Assembly: GCA_041920275.1 (NCBI GenBank)
Contig: JAYRSE010000025.1
Coordinates: forward strand, 1-27,849
Reading direction: 5' to 3'
Origin: UBA12088 sp041920275
Lineage (GTDB): Bacteria; Patescibacteriota; Minisyncoccia; Phycocordibacterales; UBA12088
Length of the DNA: 27,849 nt
Shown here: piece by piece, positions 7,239 to 14,120 of the stretch
How positions within the stretch are numbered: the stretch's first letter is position 1
Layout of the letters: each line of letters opens with the position of its first letter
Translations under genes and position numbers: made by a program
The notes under the pieces: model-generated
Database searches by the model: none
What the model saw: only the letters and a program-made list of their open reading frames with translations
Told to the model about the DNA's origin: nothing

Positions 7239-8528
7239 ATGATGCAAAGGTTGTTTCGAACGGTCGTGGTGTGGATCCTCACGTGCGAGGCGCGCATCGT
7301 TCTGTGGCGGCATGCACCCACGGTCGTTGCGGTCACGGGCAGTGTGGGTAAAACGAGCACCAAGGATGCCATGTACACCGCGATCTCCAAGCGGCACCAT
7401 GCGCGCAAGAGCGAAAAGAGCTTCAACAGCGAGCTCGGTGTACCGCTCACCATACTCGGACTTCCCACCGGCTGGTCGAGCCCCCTTGCTTGGCTCGAGA
7501 ACATCTTCGAAGGCTTCGTGGGCGCACTTTTTAGCAGGGAGTACCCCGAGTGGCTGGTCTTGGAGGTGGGTGCCGACAGGCCGGGCGACATTCGCAAGCT
7601 CGCTTGGCTGCGCCCGCACTATGTGGTGCTCACCCACTTTCCCGACGTGCCGGTGCATGTGGAATACTTCGAGTCGCCCGAGCAGGTGATACGTGAGAAA
7701 CGCGAGCTGGTGAAGGCGCTTCGTCCGGGCGGCACGCTCGTGGTGAATGCGGACGATCCAAAGATGCAACACGAGGCCGTCCGATCGGATCAAAACGTCC
7801 TCTCCTACGGCTTCGATGAGTCCGCCTCGTTCAGAGTGGCGAACGTTGCGGTCACGTATGCGGATGGTGCACCCTCCGGTATGTCAGCGACCCTGCATTT
7901 CCAAAACGAGGCGCACCCGATGGCGCTTGAAGGCACGCTTGGTACCCATCAGCTGTACCCGATGCTTGCCGCGGTCGCGGTAGCCGTTGCGGACGGTGCG
8001 CCGTTCGCAACGGTGGTCGATTCGCTTGAGGGCCATGCGGCGCCTCCCGGACGCATGCGCATCATTGCGGGTGTGAACGGCGTGACCATCGTCGACGACA
8101 CGTACAATGCGTCGCCCGCGGCGGTGAGTGCCGGTCTGCGTACGATTGACTCGCTCGGTTGCGGCGGAAAGAAGATCGCGGTCCTCGGCGACATGCTCGA
8201 GCTCGGCGAGTACTCCGCGGAAGCGCACCGTACGGCTGGCGAGCAAGTGGCCGATGTCACCGATGTTTTTGTGGCGACAGGGGTGCGTATGGCAACCGCG
8301 GCCGATGCGGCGCGGACGAAGAACGCGCGATGCAAAGCGGTCCATACCGTAAAGAGTGCGGCAGAAGCAAGTGCGCTCGTGCGCGGGTTGCTTTCATCGG
8401 GAGACCTGCTTTATGTGAAGGGTAGTCAAGGTATGCGCATGGAGCGTGTGGTGCGAGAGCTCATGCGGGATCCCGCTCGCGCGAGCGAATGTTTGGTGCG
8501 CCAGGACAAAGCGTGGCAGACGCGCTAG
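7239..8528 (+). CDS. murF: MurF-type UDP-MurNAc-tripeptide--D-Ala-D-Ala ligase lacking the N-terminal domain
   Basis: This Mur ligase adds D-Ala-D-Ala to the cytoplasmic peptidoglycan precursor. The 429-residue protein has the ATP loop GSVGKTSTKD at 34-43, the MurF-typical FNSELGVPLTILG, NADDP, the C-terminal-domain motif DDTYNASP (286-293) and LGDMLELGE. The order and motifs fit MurF better than MurC, D or E. The roughly 80-residue N-terminal domain that holds the UDP moiety in classical MurF is missing. It is replaced by about 30 hydrophobic and basic residues (LFRTVVVWILTCEARIVLW) that could lie on the membrane. ATG 7239 is followed by a second ATG at 7242; AAAGGGG lies about 20 nt upstream, too far for a normal Shine-Dalgarno sequence. 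It has its own promoter-like sequence and precedes tRNA-Glu. Confidence 0.85.
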   Translation: MMQRLFRTVVVWILTCEARIVLWRHAPTVVAVTGSVGKTSTKDAMYTAISKRHHARKSEKSFNSELGVPLTILGLPTGWSSPLAWLENIFEGFVGALFSREYPEWLVLEVGADRPGDIRKLAWLRPHYVVLTHFPDVPVHVEYFESPEQVIREKRELVKALRPGGTLVVNADDPKMQHEAVRSDQNVLSYGFDESASFRVANVAVTYADGAPSGMSATLHFQNEAHPMALEGTLGTHQLYPMLAAVAVAVADGAPFATVVDSLEGHAAPPGRMRIIAGVNGVTIVDDTYNASPAAVSAGLRTIDSLGCGGKKIAVLGDMLELGEYSAEAHRTAGEQVADVTDVFVATGVRMATAADAARTKNARCKAVHTVKSAAEASALVRGLLSSGDLLYVKGSQGMRMERVVRELMRDPARASECLVRQDKAWQTR

Positions 8529-8558
8529 TGCATGACATGTGTCGTGGCGAGGGCACGC

Positions 8559-8587
8559 TTCACTTTTCCCGCATGCTGTAGTATAAT
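8559..8587 (+). promoter_or_regulatory. Promoter of tRNA-Glu
   Basis: TATAAT at 8582-8587 is a perfect -10 box. TTCACT at 8559-8564 matches four of six bases of the -35 consensus with an ideal 17-bp spacer. The start site would be near 8594, about 40 nt before the mature tRNA. Confidence 0.65.
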
Positions 8588-8636
8588 CCTCGTGTTGTTA
8601 CGGACGCCCCGGTGGTGTGCCGATAACGCGGGGGAA

Positions 8637-8708
8637 GGCCCTATCGTCTAATGGTTAGGACATCGCCCTCTCACGGCGGTAATCCGGGTTCGAATCCCGG
8701 TAGGGTCA
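8637..8708 (+). tRNA. tRNA-Glu (anticodon CTC)
   Basis: The cloverleaf can be drawn by eye. The acceptor stem GGCCCTA pairs with TAGGGTC (one G-T pair) and the discriminator is A. The D-arm region is GTCTAATGGTTAGGAC. The anticodon loop CTCTCAC places CTC at 8670-8672, and the T-arm is CCGGG-TTCGAAT-CCCGG. CTC reads GAG, so it accepts glutamate. CCA is not encoded. The 3' half doubles as the end of a serine recombinase gene on the other strand and is the presumed integration site. Confidence 0.95.
8671..8708. other. Presumed attachment site (attL) in the tRNA-Glu 3' half
   Basis: Host-like genes end at the tRNA, and an integrase gene pointing into it begins immediately. The integrase frame reads through the T-arm and stops inside the anticodon loop. 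This is the classical geometry of an element inserted at a tRNA 3' end that restores the tRNA. The exact crossover cannot be seen because I found no second copy of the T-arm sequence in the window. Confidence 0.5.
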
Positions 8709-10299
8709 CAGATTCCGTTTTCTCAAGATTTTTCGATTGATAATCCTGGGAAAGCCTGAAAATAAGCGCCAATTCTACGGTTCCAAAACCAGTTTTTCGG
8801 TCGTAGCAAATTCCTGCTGGAAAAATTAAGTTTTGGAACCGCTTGCGGAGGTGGGGTGGCAGTTTCAACCATTGGCTGGAAACTACATGCATTGCCTTAT
8901 GCACTTCGGGAATGCTCATGGCAGGTGATACACTTGTCTGTGCACGGACCTGTTCCAATTCTAACTGCGCGAGCGTGTAATCTGCGTCAACCTGCTTCAT
9001 ACGCTCTGTAAATTGTTCTGTGCTGTACGTACCGGTCTCTGCGAGCTCGTAGAGTCTTTTTCGTCGCTGTTCGAGGGCATTACGTGTCTGTACCAAGGTC
9101 TGTTCATGTGTCATGAGCTCAGAGACGCGTGCATTAAACCTCGACGTTATCGCTCTGTTGAGGTAGGTCAAACACTCTTCGCTGGGTGTGACAGCTTCCA
9201 GAAGCTTCTGAAATTGGTCTTCTACCGCATCCTTGCGTATCGCCTTATTTCTTAGCGGGCACCCCTTGTGATAGCAGTGGTAGTATGCATAGTAACCATT
9301 TCTGCCTTTCGGACTACTTCCTGTGAGCATGTTTCTACACTCCGCACAGCGTATAAGGCGGCGCAGTGGAAACGACGGGTTGTTTCTGTCGTGGTGCACG
9401 CCATGTCGTACTCCGCACTTGCTTCGCTCGATAGCTTCCATTTCCTCTACGGTAATCATCGGTTGATGTCGACCGCGAATGTACTCCTCGCCGTGGTCCT
9501 CCTCGTGCCATGGGTCACGGACAAAACCGGCATAGAAGTACAGCGTCTCATTCAAGATCCGGTCAACAATCTGAATTGTCGCTTGTTTGCCGGTAATCCG
9601 CTCGAACCCATGAGCGTTCAGCATCTCCATCATATCAACTTGTCCCATGCCACCCGCAGCGTATGCCTTGAGTGCGTCACGAATAACGGGGAACAGTAAT
9701 GGATGAGGGGTGTCCGGTGTGGTTTTCTTTTCACCCTTTCTGTGAGCGCCAACGCTTTCGTATCCAAGAAAACTCCGCCATGGCCATATCCCACGCTTAA
9801 TTAGTTGGCGCATTCCGTTTTTACTTCGTTCCGAGCGGATTTCGTTATCGAACTCGGCGATCCCGGCCAGCATGTGTTCAAGTAAGCGCCCCTGAGGGTC
9901 GTCGCTGATTTCTTCAGAGACGGACAAAAGGCGCACACCGCTGTTGTTGAGTGTGACTCGAACCCTTACGTGGTCTTCAGTGTTGCGCGCAAAGCGGTCA
10001 ATCTTATATACAACAAACGCCTGCACGTTATTTGTGGCCTTTGTTGCGTAGCTGATGGCCTGTAAGAACTTCGGTCGATTTGTGGATTTTGCGGAAACCC
10101 CCTCTTCTCGGTATACGTGTACAATGTTCCATCCTCGATCAGTACAGTACCTTCGGCAGCGCTGTTCCTGATCATCGAGTGATGTTCCGCCCACTTGGCT
10201 GTCGTCACTCACACGCACGTAGATCAGCACGTTGCTACCAATGGGCAAATCACCACGATGAGATCGAGCATGTTTTCGTTTTGCGATTCTTCGTTTCAT
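8671..10299 (-). CDS. Large serine recombinase (site-specific integrase)
   Basis: This 542-residue site-specific DNA recombinase is the likely integrase of the element. The N-terminal resolvase domain has the catalytic serine in YVRVSDDSQ (S31) and KIDRFARN (about residue 103). It is followed by the recombinase domain and a zinc ribbon (CAEC, then CYHKGC, about 325-360). A long coiled coil (about 400-470) rich in Glu, Gln and Arg, typical of large serine integrases, comes next. The first 20 residues are an Arg/Lys/His-rich extension. The last 12 residues (VTLPGFEPGLPP) and the stop codon are read from the antisense strand of tRNA-Glu. The perfect palindrome GTACTAGTAC lies directly before the start codon, a possible site of self-regulation. 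The family is certain; the role as integrase of this element is inference from position. Confidence 0.92.
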   Translation of the reverse strand: MKRRIAKRKHARSHRGDLPIGSNVLIYVRVSDDSQVGGTSLDDQEQRCRRYCTDRGWNIVHVYREEGVSAKSTNRPKFLQAISYATKATNNVQAFVVYKIDRFARNTEDHVRVRVTLNNSGVRLLSVSEEISDDPQGRLLEHMLAGIAEFDNEIRSERSKNGMRQLIKRGIWPWRSFLGYESVGAHRKGEKKTTPDTPHPLLFPVIRDALKAYAAGGMGQVDMMEMLNAHGFERITGKQATIQIVDRILNETLYFYAGFVRDPWHEEDHGEEYIRGRHQPMITVEEMEAIERSKCGVRHGVHHDRNNPSFPLRRLIRCAECRNMLTGSSPKGRNGYYAYYHCYHKGCPLRNKAIRKDAVEDQFQKLLEAVTPSEECLTYLNRAITSRFNARVSELMTHEQTLVQTRNALEQRRKRLYELAETGTYSTEQFTERMKQVDADYTLAQLELEQVRAQTSVSPAMSIPEVHKAMHVVSSQWLKLPPHLRKRFQNLIFPAGICYDRKTGFGTVELALIFRLSQDYQSKNLEKTESVTLPGFEPGLPP

Positions 10300-10442
10300 A
10301 GTACTAGTACCATAATGGACGGTCCTAGCTTACCCGCGCTCCTGCTTCCATAGGAAGTGGCCTCGTCGGTAGGACCGCCCATTATGACAGGCGAGGATGC
10401 GGTCCTATGGATTTTTCGTGTGCAGCGATTGCACGGGTAAGC
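10300..10442. repeat. Dyad-rich intergenic block between recombinase and replication gene
   Basis: Several inverted repeats are packed into 143 bp. GTACTAGTAC (10301-10310) is a perfect palindrome. An 18-bp arm at 10312-10329 (ATAATGGACGGTCCTAGC) matches the reverse complement of 10368-10385 at 16 of 18. Between them lies CTTCC-ATA-GGAAG (10345-10357). The octamer CGGTCCTA occurs at 10320-10327, inverted at 10370-10377, and again at 10400-10407. The 12-mer at 10328-10339 and GCACGGGTAAGC (10431-10442) are inverted copies at 11 of 12. GTGCA-GCGAT-TGCAC lies at 10420-10434. Candidate roles are a recombinase crossover or res-like site, an operator, or a replication origin. Confidence 0.65.
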
Positions 10443-10460
10443 ACGGGAATTATACCACTT

Positions 10461-12326
10461 CTACCAAACCTCTTCAGACGCAGTGGTCGTTGTAGACGTC
10501 TTCTCTGACACTGGTGCAGGGGATGTAGCTCCCTGCGTCTGGTCTACAGTCGACGTAGACGTTGCAACAGGACCTTCGACCGCTTTGTAGAACTTTTTGT
10601 TGTGCTTCCCTGATCGGCTAGTTATCTGTTTGCCAGCTTCAAGGATCTTAAGTGTGGCGCGTATCATTGCTTCGCTAATTTCGAGCCGCTCGATAAGGTC
10701 TTCGACGGTGACCTCACTGTCACTGTCTTTGATTGCGTCCAGGACATTATCACACACTGCGTTGAGGAGGTCCTCCTTATCTGTGTCGACCCCGTCATGT
10801 ACAAACCGAGTTTTTACTCCAGGTACATCCTGCGGCTCCTCCACCCTAACCTTGAACGGACGTATTTCGTAGTCAGTGCGTAGTTTGCTTTGCCTGACCT
10901 TGAGGGTTCTATCCTCACGGTCAATAGCCAGGTGGGCGTCGACAGCCGCGAGGATATCGCCTGAGCCGCGAATGTTTTGCCCATGCTCAGTACTCCCTTG
11001 ACCAAACTGAGTTTTTCGGTGGTGATGGATGAACACGACCGCGCGGTTGTTTGATGTTAGTTGCTTGATTGCCCCCATAAGCACAGCTATATCTTTTGCT
11101 GAATTTTCGTCCTTCTGGTGAAAGCGAACCAGTGAATCAAGAATTACCAGCGTAAACTGCTTCTCTTCTATGTACGCCGCCAGCGCGGCCAAGTGTTCAG
11201 GGTTGTCGAGGTACAGCGTGTTCGTAAACTGTGCTTCGATACAATTGGTACCACCAAGCTCGCCAAGAGCTTGAAATCGCTCTTGCACCAACCTGTCTTT
11301 GTTCTCCTTGTCAACAATAAGCACCTTGCCCTGTATTGTTTCGAAGTGCCCTAAGAAAGGTGTGCCGCGGGCGACAGCTCGGCTCAGTTCCAACATGAGG
11401 AATGACTTGTAACTTGACGGCGCGCCGGTAATTGCAGTAACCCCTCCCATCGGTATGAGGTGATTTGCAAGATACCGTGTGGGAGGGAACTCTTTAGCCA
11501 TCAACGCGTCAAGTGTTATCGTGTCCATCACAAATGCCTCCGCCCTTGGCTTTTTTGAGCGCTCACGCTGCGTAATGCTTTCGAAAATACCCCGCATCTC
11601 TCGTGCTGGTAGTGGTTTCTCCACTTTAGTAGCATTCCAGTGTAACAGTGCTGGCCATGCAACATCGTTCCATAAGTCAAAGGGTATTTTGGCGATGATC
11701 TTACCAAGAAATCTCGTTGCACTGTCATTACGTTGCCCCTCTTGGATAAGCCCGGCACTAGCAGCAGTCGGGGGCGTTACCACCTCGGTGGCTGGTGTAG
11801 GTTTTCTCAGGTCAACCGTTTCGATGTGGGTTTGCTCCTGAAGCCTTGCCAACAGACCCGGACTCATGGGTTTAATTTCGTCTCTACTGAATGTACCCAC
11901 CCACGAGTACGGGCCCTTTGTTGTAACGCTTGGAGGGGCAATTACGTACCCGCCATCCGCTCGAATGTCAACGAGCGTGTCTATTCGGGTCCTGTTGTTT
12001 ATCAGCACTCCTGGATGTTGATAATAGTAGTGGTACCCTCCGCCGCCGGTTTCTGCTGTTGCAGTTGCGTCAAACTTTTCATATGGGCCGCCTTTTTCAA
12101 CATCGACGACGACGATTCCGGATATCTTTCCTGTTACGATTGCGACATTCGCCTTTGGCCAATTAGTCCACCATCCCCTGATAGTGCTTTCATCCGCGAT
12201 CTTAGACTGGTACTCCTTCCACTGAAGGAGGGGTTTCTTGTCTGGTCCTGTCGGGATTACTGAGAATCCCATCGATCGATACTTAAGTGCTGCCGTAAGT
12301 AGCACATTTTCGTTTTGATTAGTCAT
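10461..12326 (-). CDS. Plasmid-type replication protein: prim-pol domain + RecA-fold helicase + winged helix
   Basis: This 621-residue protein probably starts replication of the mobile element. The N-terminal part (about 10-165) fits the bifunctional primase/polymerase family: ALKYRSMGFSVIPTGPDKKP, acidic metal-site residues in GIVVVDVE (about 70-77), TGGGGYHYYYQHP (about 93-105) and DIRADGGYVIAPPS (120-133). A RepA/AAA_25-like ATPase follows, with Walker A GAPSSYKS at 301-308, Walker B LVILDSL (about 393-399) and VFIHHHRKT (431-439). A small helix-turn-helix-like segment (about 541-570) precedes a Thr/Ser/Pro-rich tail. The P-loop GAPSSYKS departs from the common GxxGxGKS, but Tyr-Lys-Ser forms occur in this family. 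The start overlaps the end of a small upstream ORF by 8 nt. Repeat-rich DNA lies on both sides. Confidence 0.85.
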   Translation of the reverse strand: MTNQNENVLLTAALKYRSMGFSVIPTGPDKKPLLQWKEYQSKIADESTIRGWWTNWPKANVAIVTGKISGIVVVDVEKGGPYEKFDATATAETGGGGYHYYYQHPGVLINNRTRIDTLVDIRADGGYVIAPPSVTTKGPYSWVGTFSRDEIKPMSPGLLARLQEQTHIETVDLRKPTPATEVVTPPTAASAGLIQEGQRNDSATRFLGKIIAKIPFDLWNDVAWPALLHWNATKVEKPLPAREMRGIFESITQRERSKKPRAEAFVMDTITLDALMAKEFPPTRYLANHLIPMGGVTAITGAPSSYKSFLMLELSRAVARGTPFLGHFETIQGKVLIVDKENKDRLVQERFQALGELGGTNCIEAQFTNTLYLDNPEHLAALAAYIEEKQFTLVILDSLVRFHQKDENSAKDIAVLMGAIKQLTSNNRAVVFIHHHRKTQFGQGSTEHGQNIRGSGDILAAVDAHLAIDREDRTLKVRQSKLRTDYEIRPFKVRVEEPQDVPGVKTRFVHDGVDTDKEDLLNAVCDNVLDAIKDSDSEVTVEDLIERLEISEAMIRATLKILEAGKQITSRSGKHNKKFYKAVEGPVATSTSTVDQTQGATSPAPVSEKTSTTTTASEEVW

Positions 12327-12507
12327 ATACGTACTTTGTAATCATCAGAAACACGAATCCTTCCACCAACACGTCAGCAAGTGCATCACATGCATCCTGC
12401 ATTTCCTGACTAATTACCGTCTCATCAAAAGGAGTCTGTGTAACACGTAGTGTTCCCATGTTTCTGGCGTAAGCCCACAGATGCTCTGCAGAAGCATCCA
12501 TGAACAT
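12319..12507 (-). CDS. Small hypothetical protein upstream of the replication gene
   Basis: From ATG at 12507 this gives 62 residues (starting MFMDASAEHLW), ending 8 nt inside the replication gene. That overlap is the main argument that it is real and translationally coupled. The protein looks helical, with an acidic centre and a hydrophobic C-terminus (LVEGFVFLMITKYVYD). The frame stays open upstream to 12675, but there it runs through two strong DNA hairpins and a long dyad, so the longer start is unlikely. I do not recognise a family. It could be a regulator of replication, by position only. Confidence 0.35.
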   Translation of the reverse strand: MFMDASAEHLWAYARNMGTLRVTQTPFDETVISQEMQDACDALADVLVEGFVFLMITKYVYD

Positions 12508-12533
12508 ACGCTTCTCGTTGTGTGCGTAAGGAA

Positions 12534-12588
12534 GTGTGCGAACCTCGACAGGTTCTGCGCACGATATAATGACACTGCAACCGCAGTG
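12534..12588. repeat. Two adjacent strong hairpins upstream of the replication gene
   Basis: Hairpin 1 pairs GTGTGCGAACCT (12534-12545) with AGGTTCTGCGCAC (12550-12562) around a CGAC loop: 12 pairs, one G-T wobble and one bulged T. The perfect GAACCT/AGGTTC core resembles REP-type palindromes. Hairpin 2 is a perfect CACTGC-AACC-GCAGTG (12573-12588). On the minus strand both lie in the leader of the replication gene, which fits operator, attenuator or copy-control roles. Confidence 0.55.
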
Positions 12589-12600
12589 CATCTTGGCGCA

Positions 12601-12630
12601 ACAAAAAACATTGGTGGTGTACAAAAAACA
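12601..12630. repeat. Pair of direct repeats ACAAAAAACA spaced 20 bp
   Basis: The decamer ACAAAAAACA occurs exactly at 12601-12610 and 12621-12630, so the copies are in phase at about two helical turns. Spaced direct repeats next to a replication gene are reminiscent of iterons or of an A-tract bend, though two copies are few. Confidence 0.5.
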
Positions 12631-12639
12631 CCCCCAAAC

Positions 12640-12677
12640 TAATGAGTAGACACATGCAATGATGTGTTCACTCATTA
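12640..12677. repeat. Long dyad, 16-bp arms
   Basis: TAATGAGTAGACACAT (12640-12655) and ATGTGTTCACTCATTA (12662-12677) are inverted copies at 14 of 16 positions around the 6-nt centre GCAATG. The two mismatches are adjacent and in the middle of the arms, leaving TAATGAGT and ACACAT perfectly mirrored. This is the form expected of a binding site for a dimeric or tetrameric repressor or initiator. Confidence 0.6.
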
Positions 12678-13235
12678 ACCTAGAGGTGTTCCTTCTGCTG
12701 TTACTCGCCCATTCACTGAAGCGACTGCAGATGTGGGTGAGTTCACGCTAACTATCCCCACTAATATTCAATCCAGCATGTGTGAATCTGGAGACCATTG
12801 CCGCGGCCACTGGCCGTATGCTGCTTCAATGGACAAAGCATGCAATTTACAGACTAGGTGCGCTTACAAACAACGCACAAGTTCACTTCCTATAGGGTAT
12901 TATACTACAAATAAAATAAAAAGCAAGTGACAGTGGATGGTTTGCGTGTCGTTTTGTTAAATTCAGTCTCAACATTACAGACTATTGCCTATTTTTAGAC
13001 CCGCCGCGGAAAATTCTCAGCAAAAACGCGCGCGTACCCCATACCCACGGGTCCACATTGCACCCTGGGAGTCCCATCCGAACCACTCCCCCCACCCCCT
13101 ACGAGACGATACCACCTACACCAATCCTCCAACCCCATCGCCTCCGTACTCGAGACCTCACGCACTCGGTCCTCATCGTAAGGGAAGGGACTGGGGAGGT
13201 GTTATCAGCATTAGTAACATGTAACAACAAATGAT
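12678..13235. other. Gene-poor region with a nested dyad and an extreme C-rich tract
   Basis: No convincing gene is seen here. A nested palindrome lies at 12795-12832, with outer arms CCATTG/CAATGG and an inner CGGCCA-C-TGGCCG (12804-12816). From about 13015 to 13170 the plus strand is very C-rich and G-poor; at 13081-13140 I count 32 C and 4 G. The asymmetry reverses abruptly near 13181 (AGGGAAGGGACTGGGGAGG). A TATACT hexamer at 12901-12906 might be a -10 box, but no -35 box fits. Confidence 0.5.
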
Positions 13236-13445
13236 ATGACATACTACATCGAACCGCTCTATGCTCCCGAGTACAGTGAGGAGTACGGATACCTCCCGAC
13301 GGACGAACTCGTGGGCTACGAGCTGTGGGACAGCGACGGAAAGGTTGTAGCCTGCGCAGAGACGCGCGAGGAACTCCTTCCGATAGTCTATGGCATCGTG
13401 CGTCCCCCGCGCAGGAGAACTCCTAGCCCTACGGCGTCGCGCTAG
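13236..13445 (+). CDS. Small hypothetical acidic protein
   Basis: A 69-residue ORF starts MTYYIEPLYAPEY and is rich in Tyr, Glu and Asp. It has a plausible folded core, GYELWDSDGKVVACAETREEL (family unknown), and a short Pro/Arg tail. It is followed by a terminator-like hairpin and heads a run of small plus-strand genes. No Shine-Dalgarno sequence is visible. No function can be assigned. Confidence 0.45.
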   Translation: MTYYIEPLYAPEYSEEYGYLPTDELVGYELWDSDGKVVACAETREELLPIVYGIVRPPRRRTPSPTASR

Positions 13446-13468
13446 GTGCACTCCGATCACTTACTCAT

Positions 13469-13491
13469 CCCCCGCACAGGGGGTTTCTTCT
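13469..13491 (+). terminator. Intrinsic terminator or attenuator
   Basis: CCCCC-GCACA-GGGGG (13469-13483) is a perfect five-base-pair G/C stem followed by TTTCTTCT. It lies after the 69-residue gene and only 21 nt before the ArdC-like gene, so it could end the first transcript or attenuate the second. Confidence 0.5.
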
Positions 13492-13503
13492 AACACACAC
13501 ATC

Positions 13504-13821
13504 ATGCAATCAGTAGCACAAGTACTGGGGGACCCATCCCCCTATACCGGCTCCGCACTCACGTATGCAAGCGTCAAAGCGCAGATCAAGGCGCGCTGGG
13601 GCGACAAAGAAGCGGAAAAGTACGATCCGTACACCAACTGCCTTACCTTCCGCGACTGGCTCGCCCGTGGGTACCGCGTCCGCAAGGGCGAGAAGTCGTT
13701 GCGGTCCGTCACGTTCGTTGAGAAAGAGCGGGACGACGGCACGGTGGAGCGCAAGTACCCAAAGACCGTATGCCTCTTCTACTACCTGCAGGTGGACAAA
13801 CTGCCTGAGGAGACAATATGA
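13504..13821 (+). CDS. ArdC-like N-terminal (ssDNA-binding) domain protein
   Basis: The protein has 105 residues. The central pattern WLARGYRVRKGEKSLRSVTF (about 50-69), followed by a Glu/Lys turn and KTVCLFYYLQVDKL, resembles the N-terminal domain of ArdC antirestriction proteins. That domain has the rule G-x-x-V-R-K-G-E-K, a variable strand, then F-x-x-x-Q. It binds single-stranded DNA in plasmid ArdC. The C-terminal metalloprotease-like domain of full ArdC is absent, so this would be a stand-alone domain. ATG 13504 (ATCATG context) was chosen because the upstream frame runs through the preceding gene and hairpin. The stop overlaps the next start as ATGA. Association with mobile-element transfer or protection of incoming DNA is inference. 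Confidence 0.5.
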   Translation: MQSVAQVLGDPSPYTGSALTYASVKAQIKARWGDKEAEKYDPYTNCLTFRDWLARGYRVRKGEKSLRSVTFVEKERDDGTVERKYPKTVCLFYYLQVDKLPEETI

Positions 13822-14120
13822 CCCCTACCACGCGCCGTATGCGCGTCTACGAGGCCCCGGGAACGGGGTGGCGCACCGATAGGGTACGCAAGCCCATGGT
13901 GCGCCTTAGCAACCGAATCCTGCTCCTGTGCGGCTTTACGGTGGGCACACAGGTATCTGTCCGCTACGAGGAGGACGCCGTCACCATTACTCGAGTAAGA
14001 CATGCCTATGCAAACAACAACGAATCACCGCCAGCCGGTACCCTCGCCGATCGACCGGCTGGAAATACTCAAACAGCAAGCGTTCAATGTGCGCAATCCC
14101 GACCATCCCGCACGGCGTGA
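13818..14120 (+). CDS. SymE/AbrB-fold-like small protein
   Basis: A 100-residue ORF is coupled to the preceding gene by an ATGA overlap. Residues about 27-60 (KPMVRLSNRILLLCGFTVG, then TQVSVRYEEDAVTIT) fit the SymE-like pattern: a strand, L-x-G/N-x-x-L, x-x-GF-x-x-G-x-x-V-x-V, and a final strand. This is the swapped-hairpin AbrB fold seen in SymE toxins and in DNA-binding antitoxins. The last 38 residues overlap the next gene by 119 nt in another frame and look unstructured, so the functional part is probably the first 62 residues. Toxin function is not established; a DNA or RNA binder is equally possible. Confidence 0.45.
   Translation: MTPTTRRMRVYEAPGTGWRTDRVRKPMVRLSNRILLLCGFTVGTQVSVRYEEDAVTITRVRHAYANNNESPPAGTLADRPAGNTQTASVQCAQSRPSRTA

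Noticed and set aside
12733..12930. 65-codon ORF on the plus strand after the long dyad.
   Set aside because: It has no domain pattern and mixed polar composition, it spans the nested dyad at 12795-12832, and it has no ribosome-binding or operon support.
12985..13224. Proline- and histidine-rich 79-codon ORF on the plus strand.
   Set aside because: Its composition merely reflects the C-rich tract and there is no recognisable family or start signal; it is described instead as a composition anomaly.
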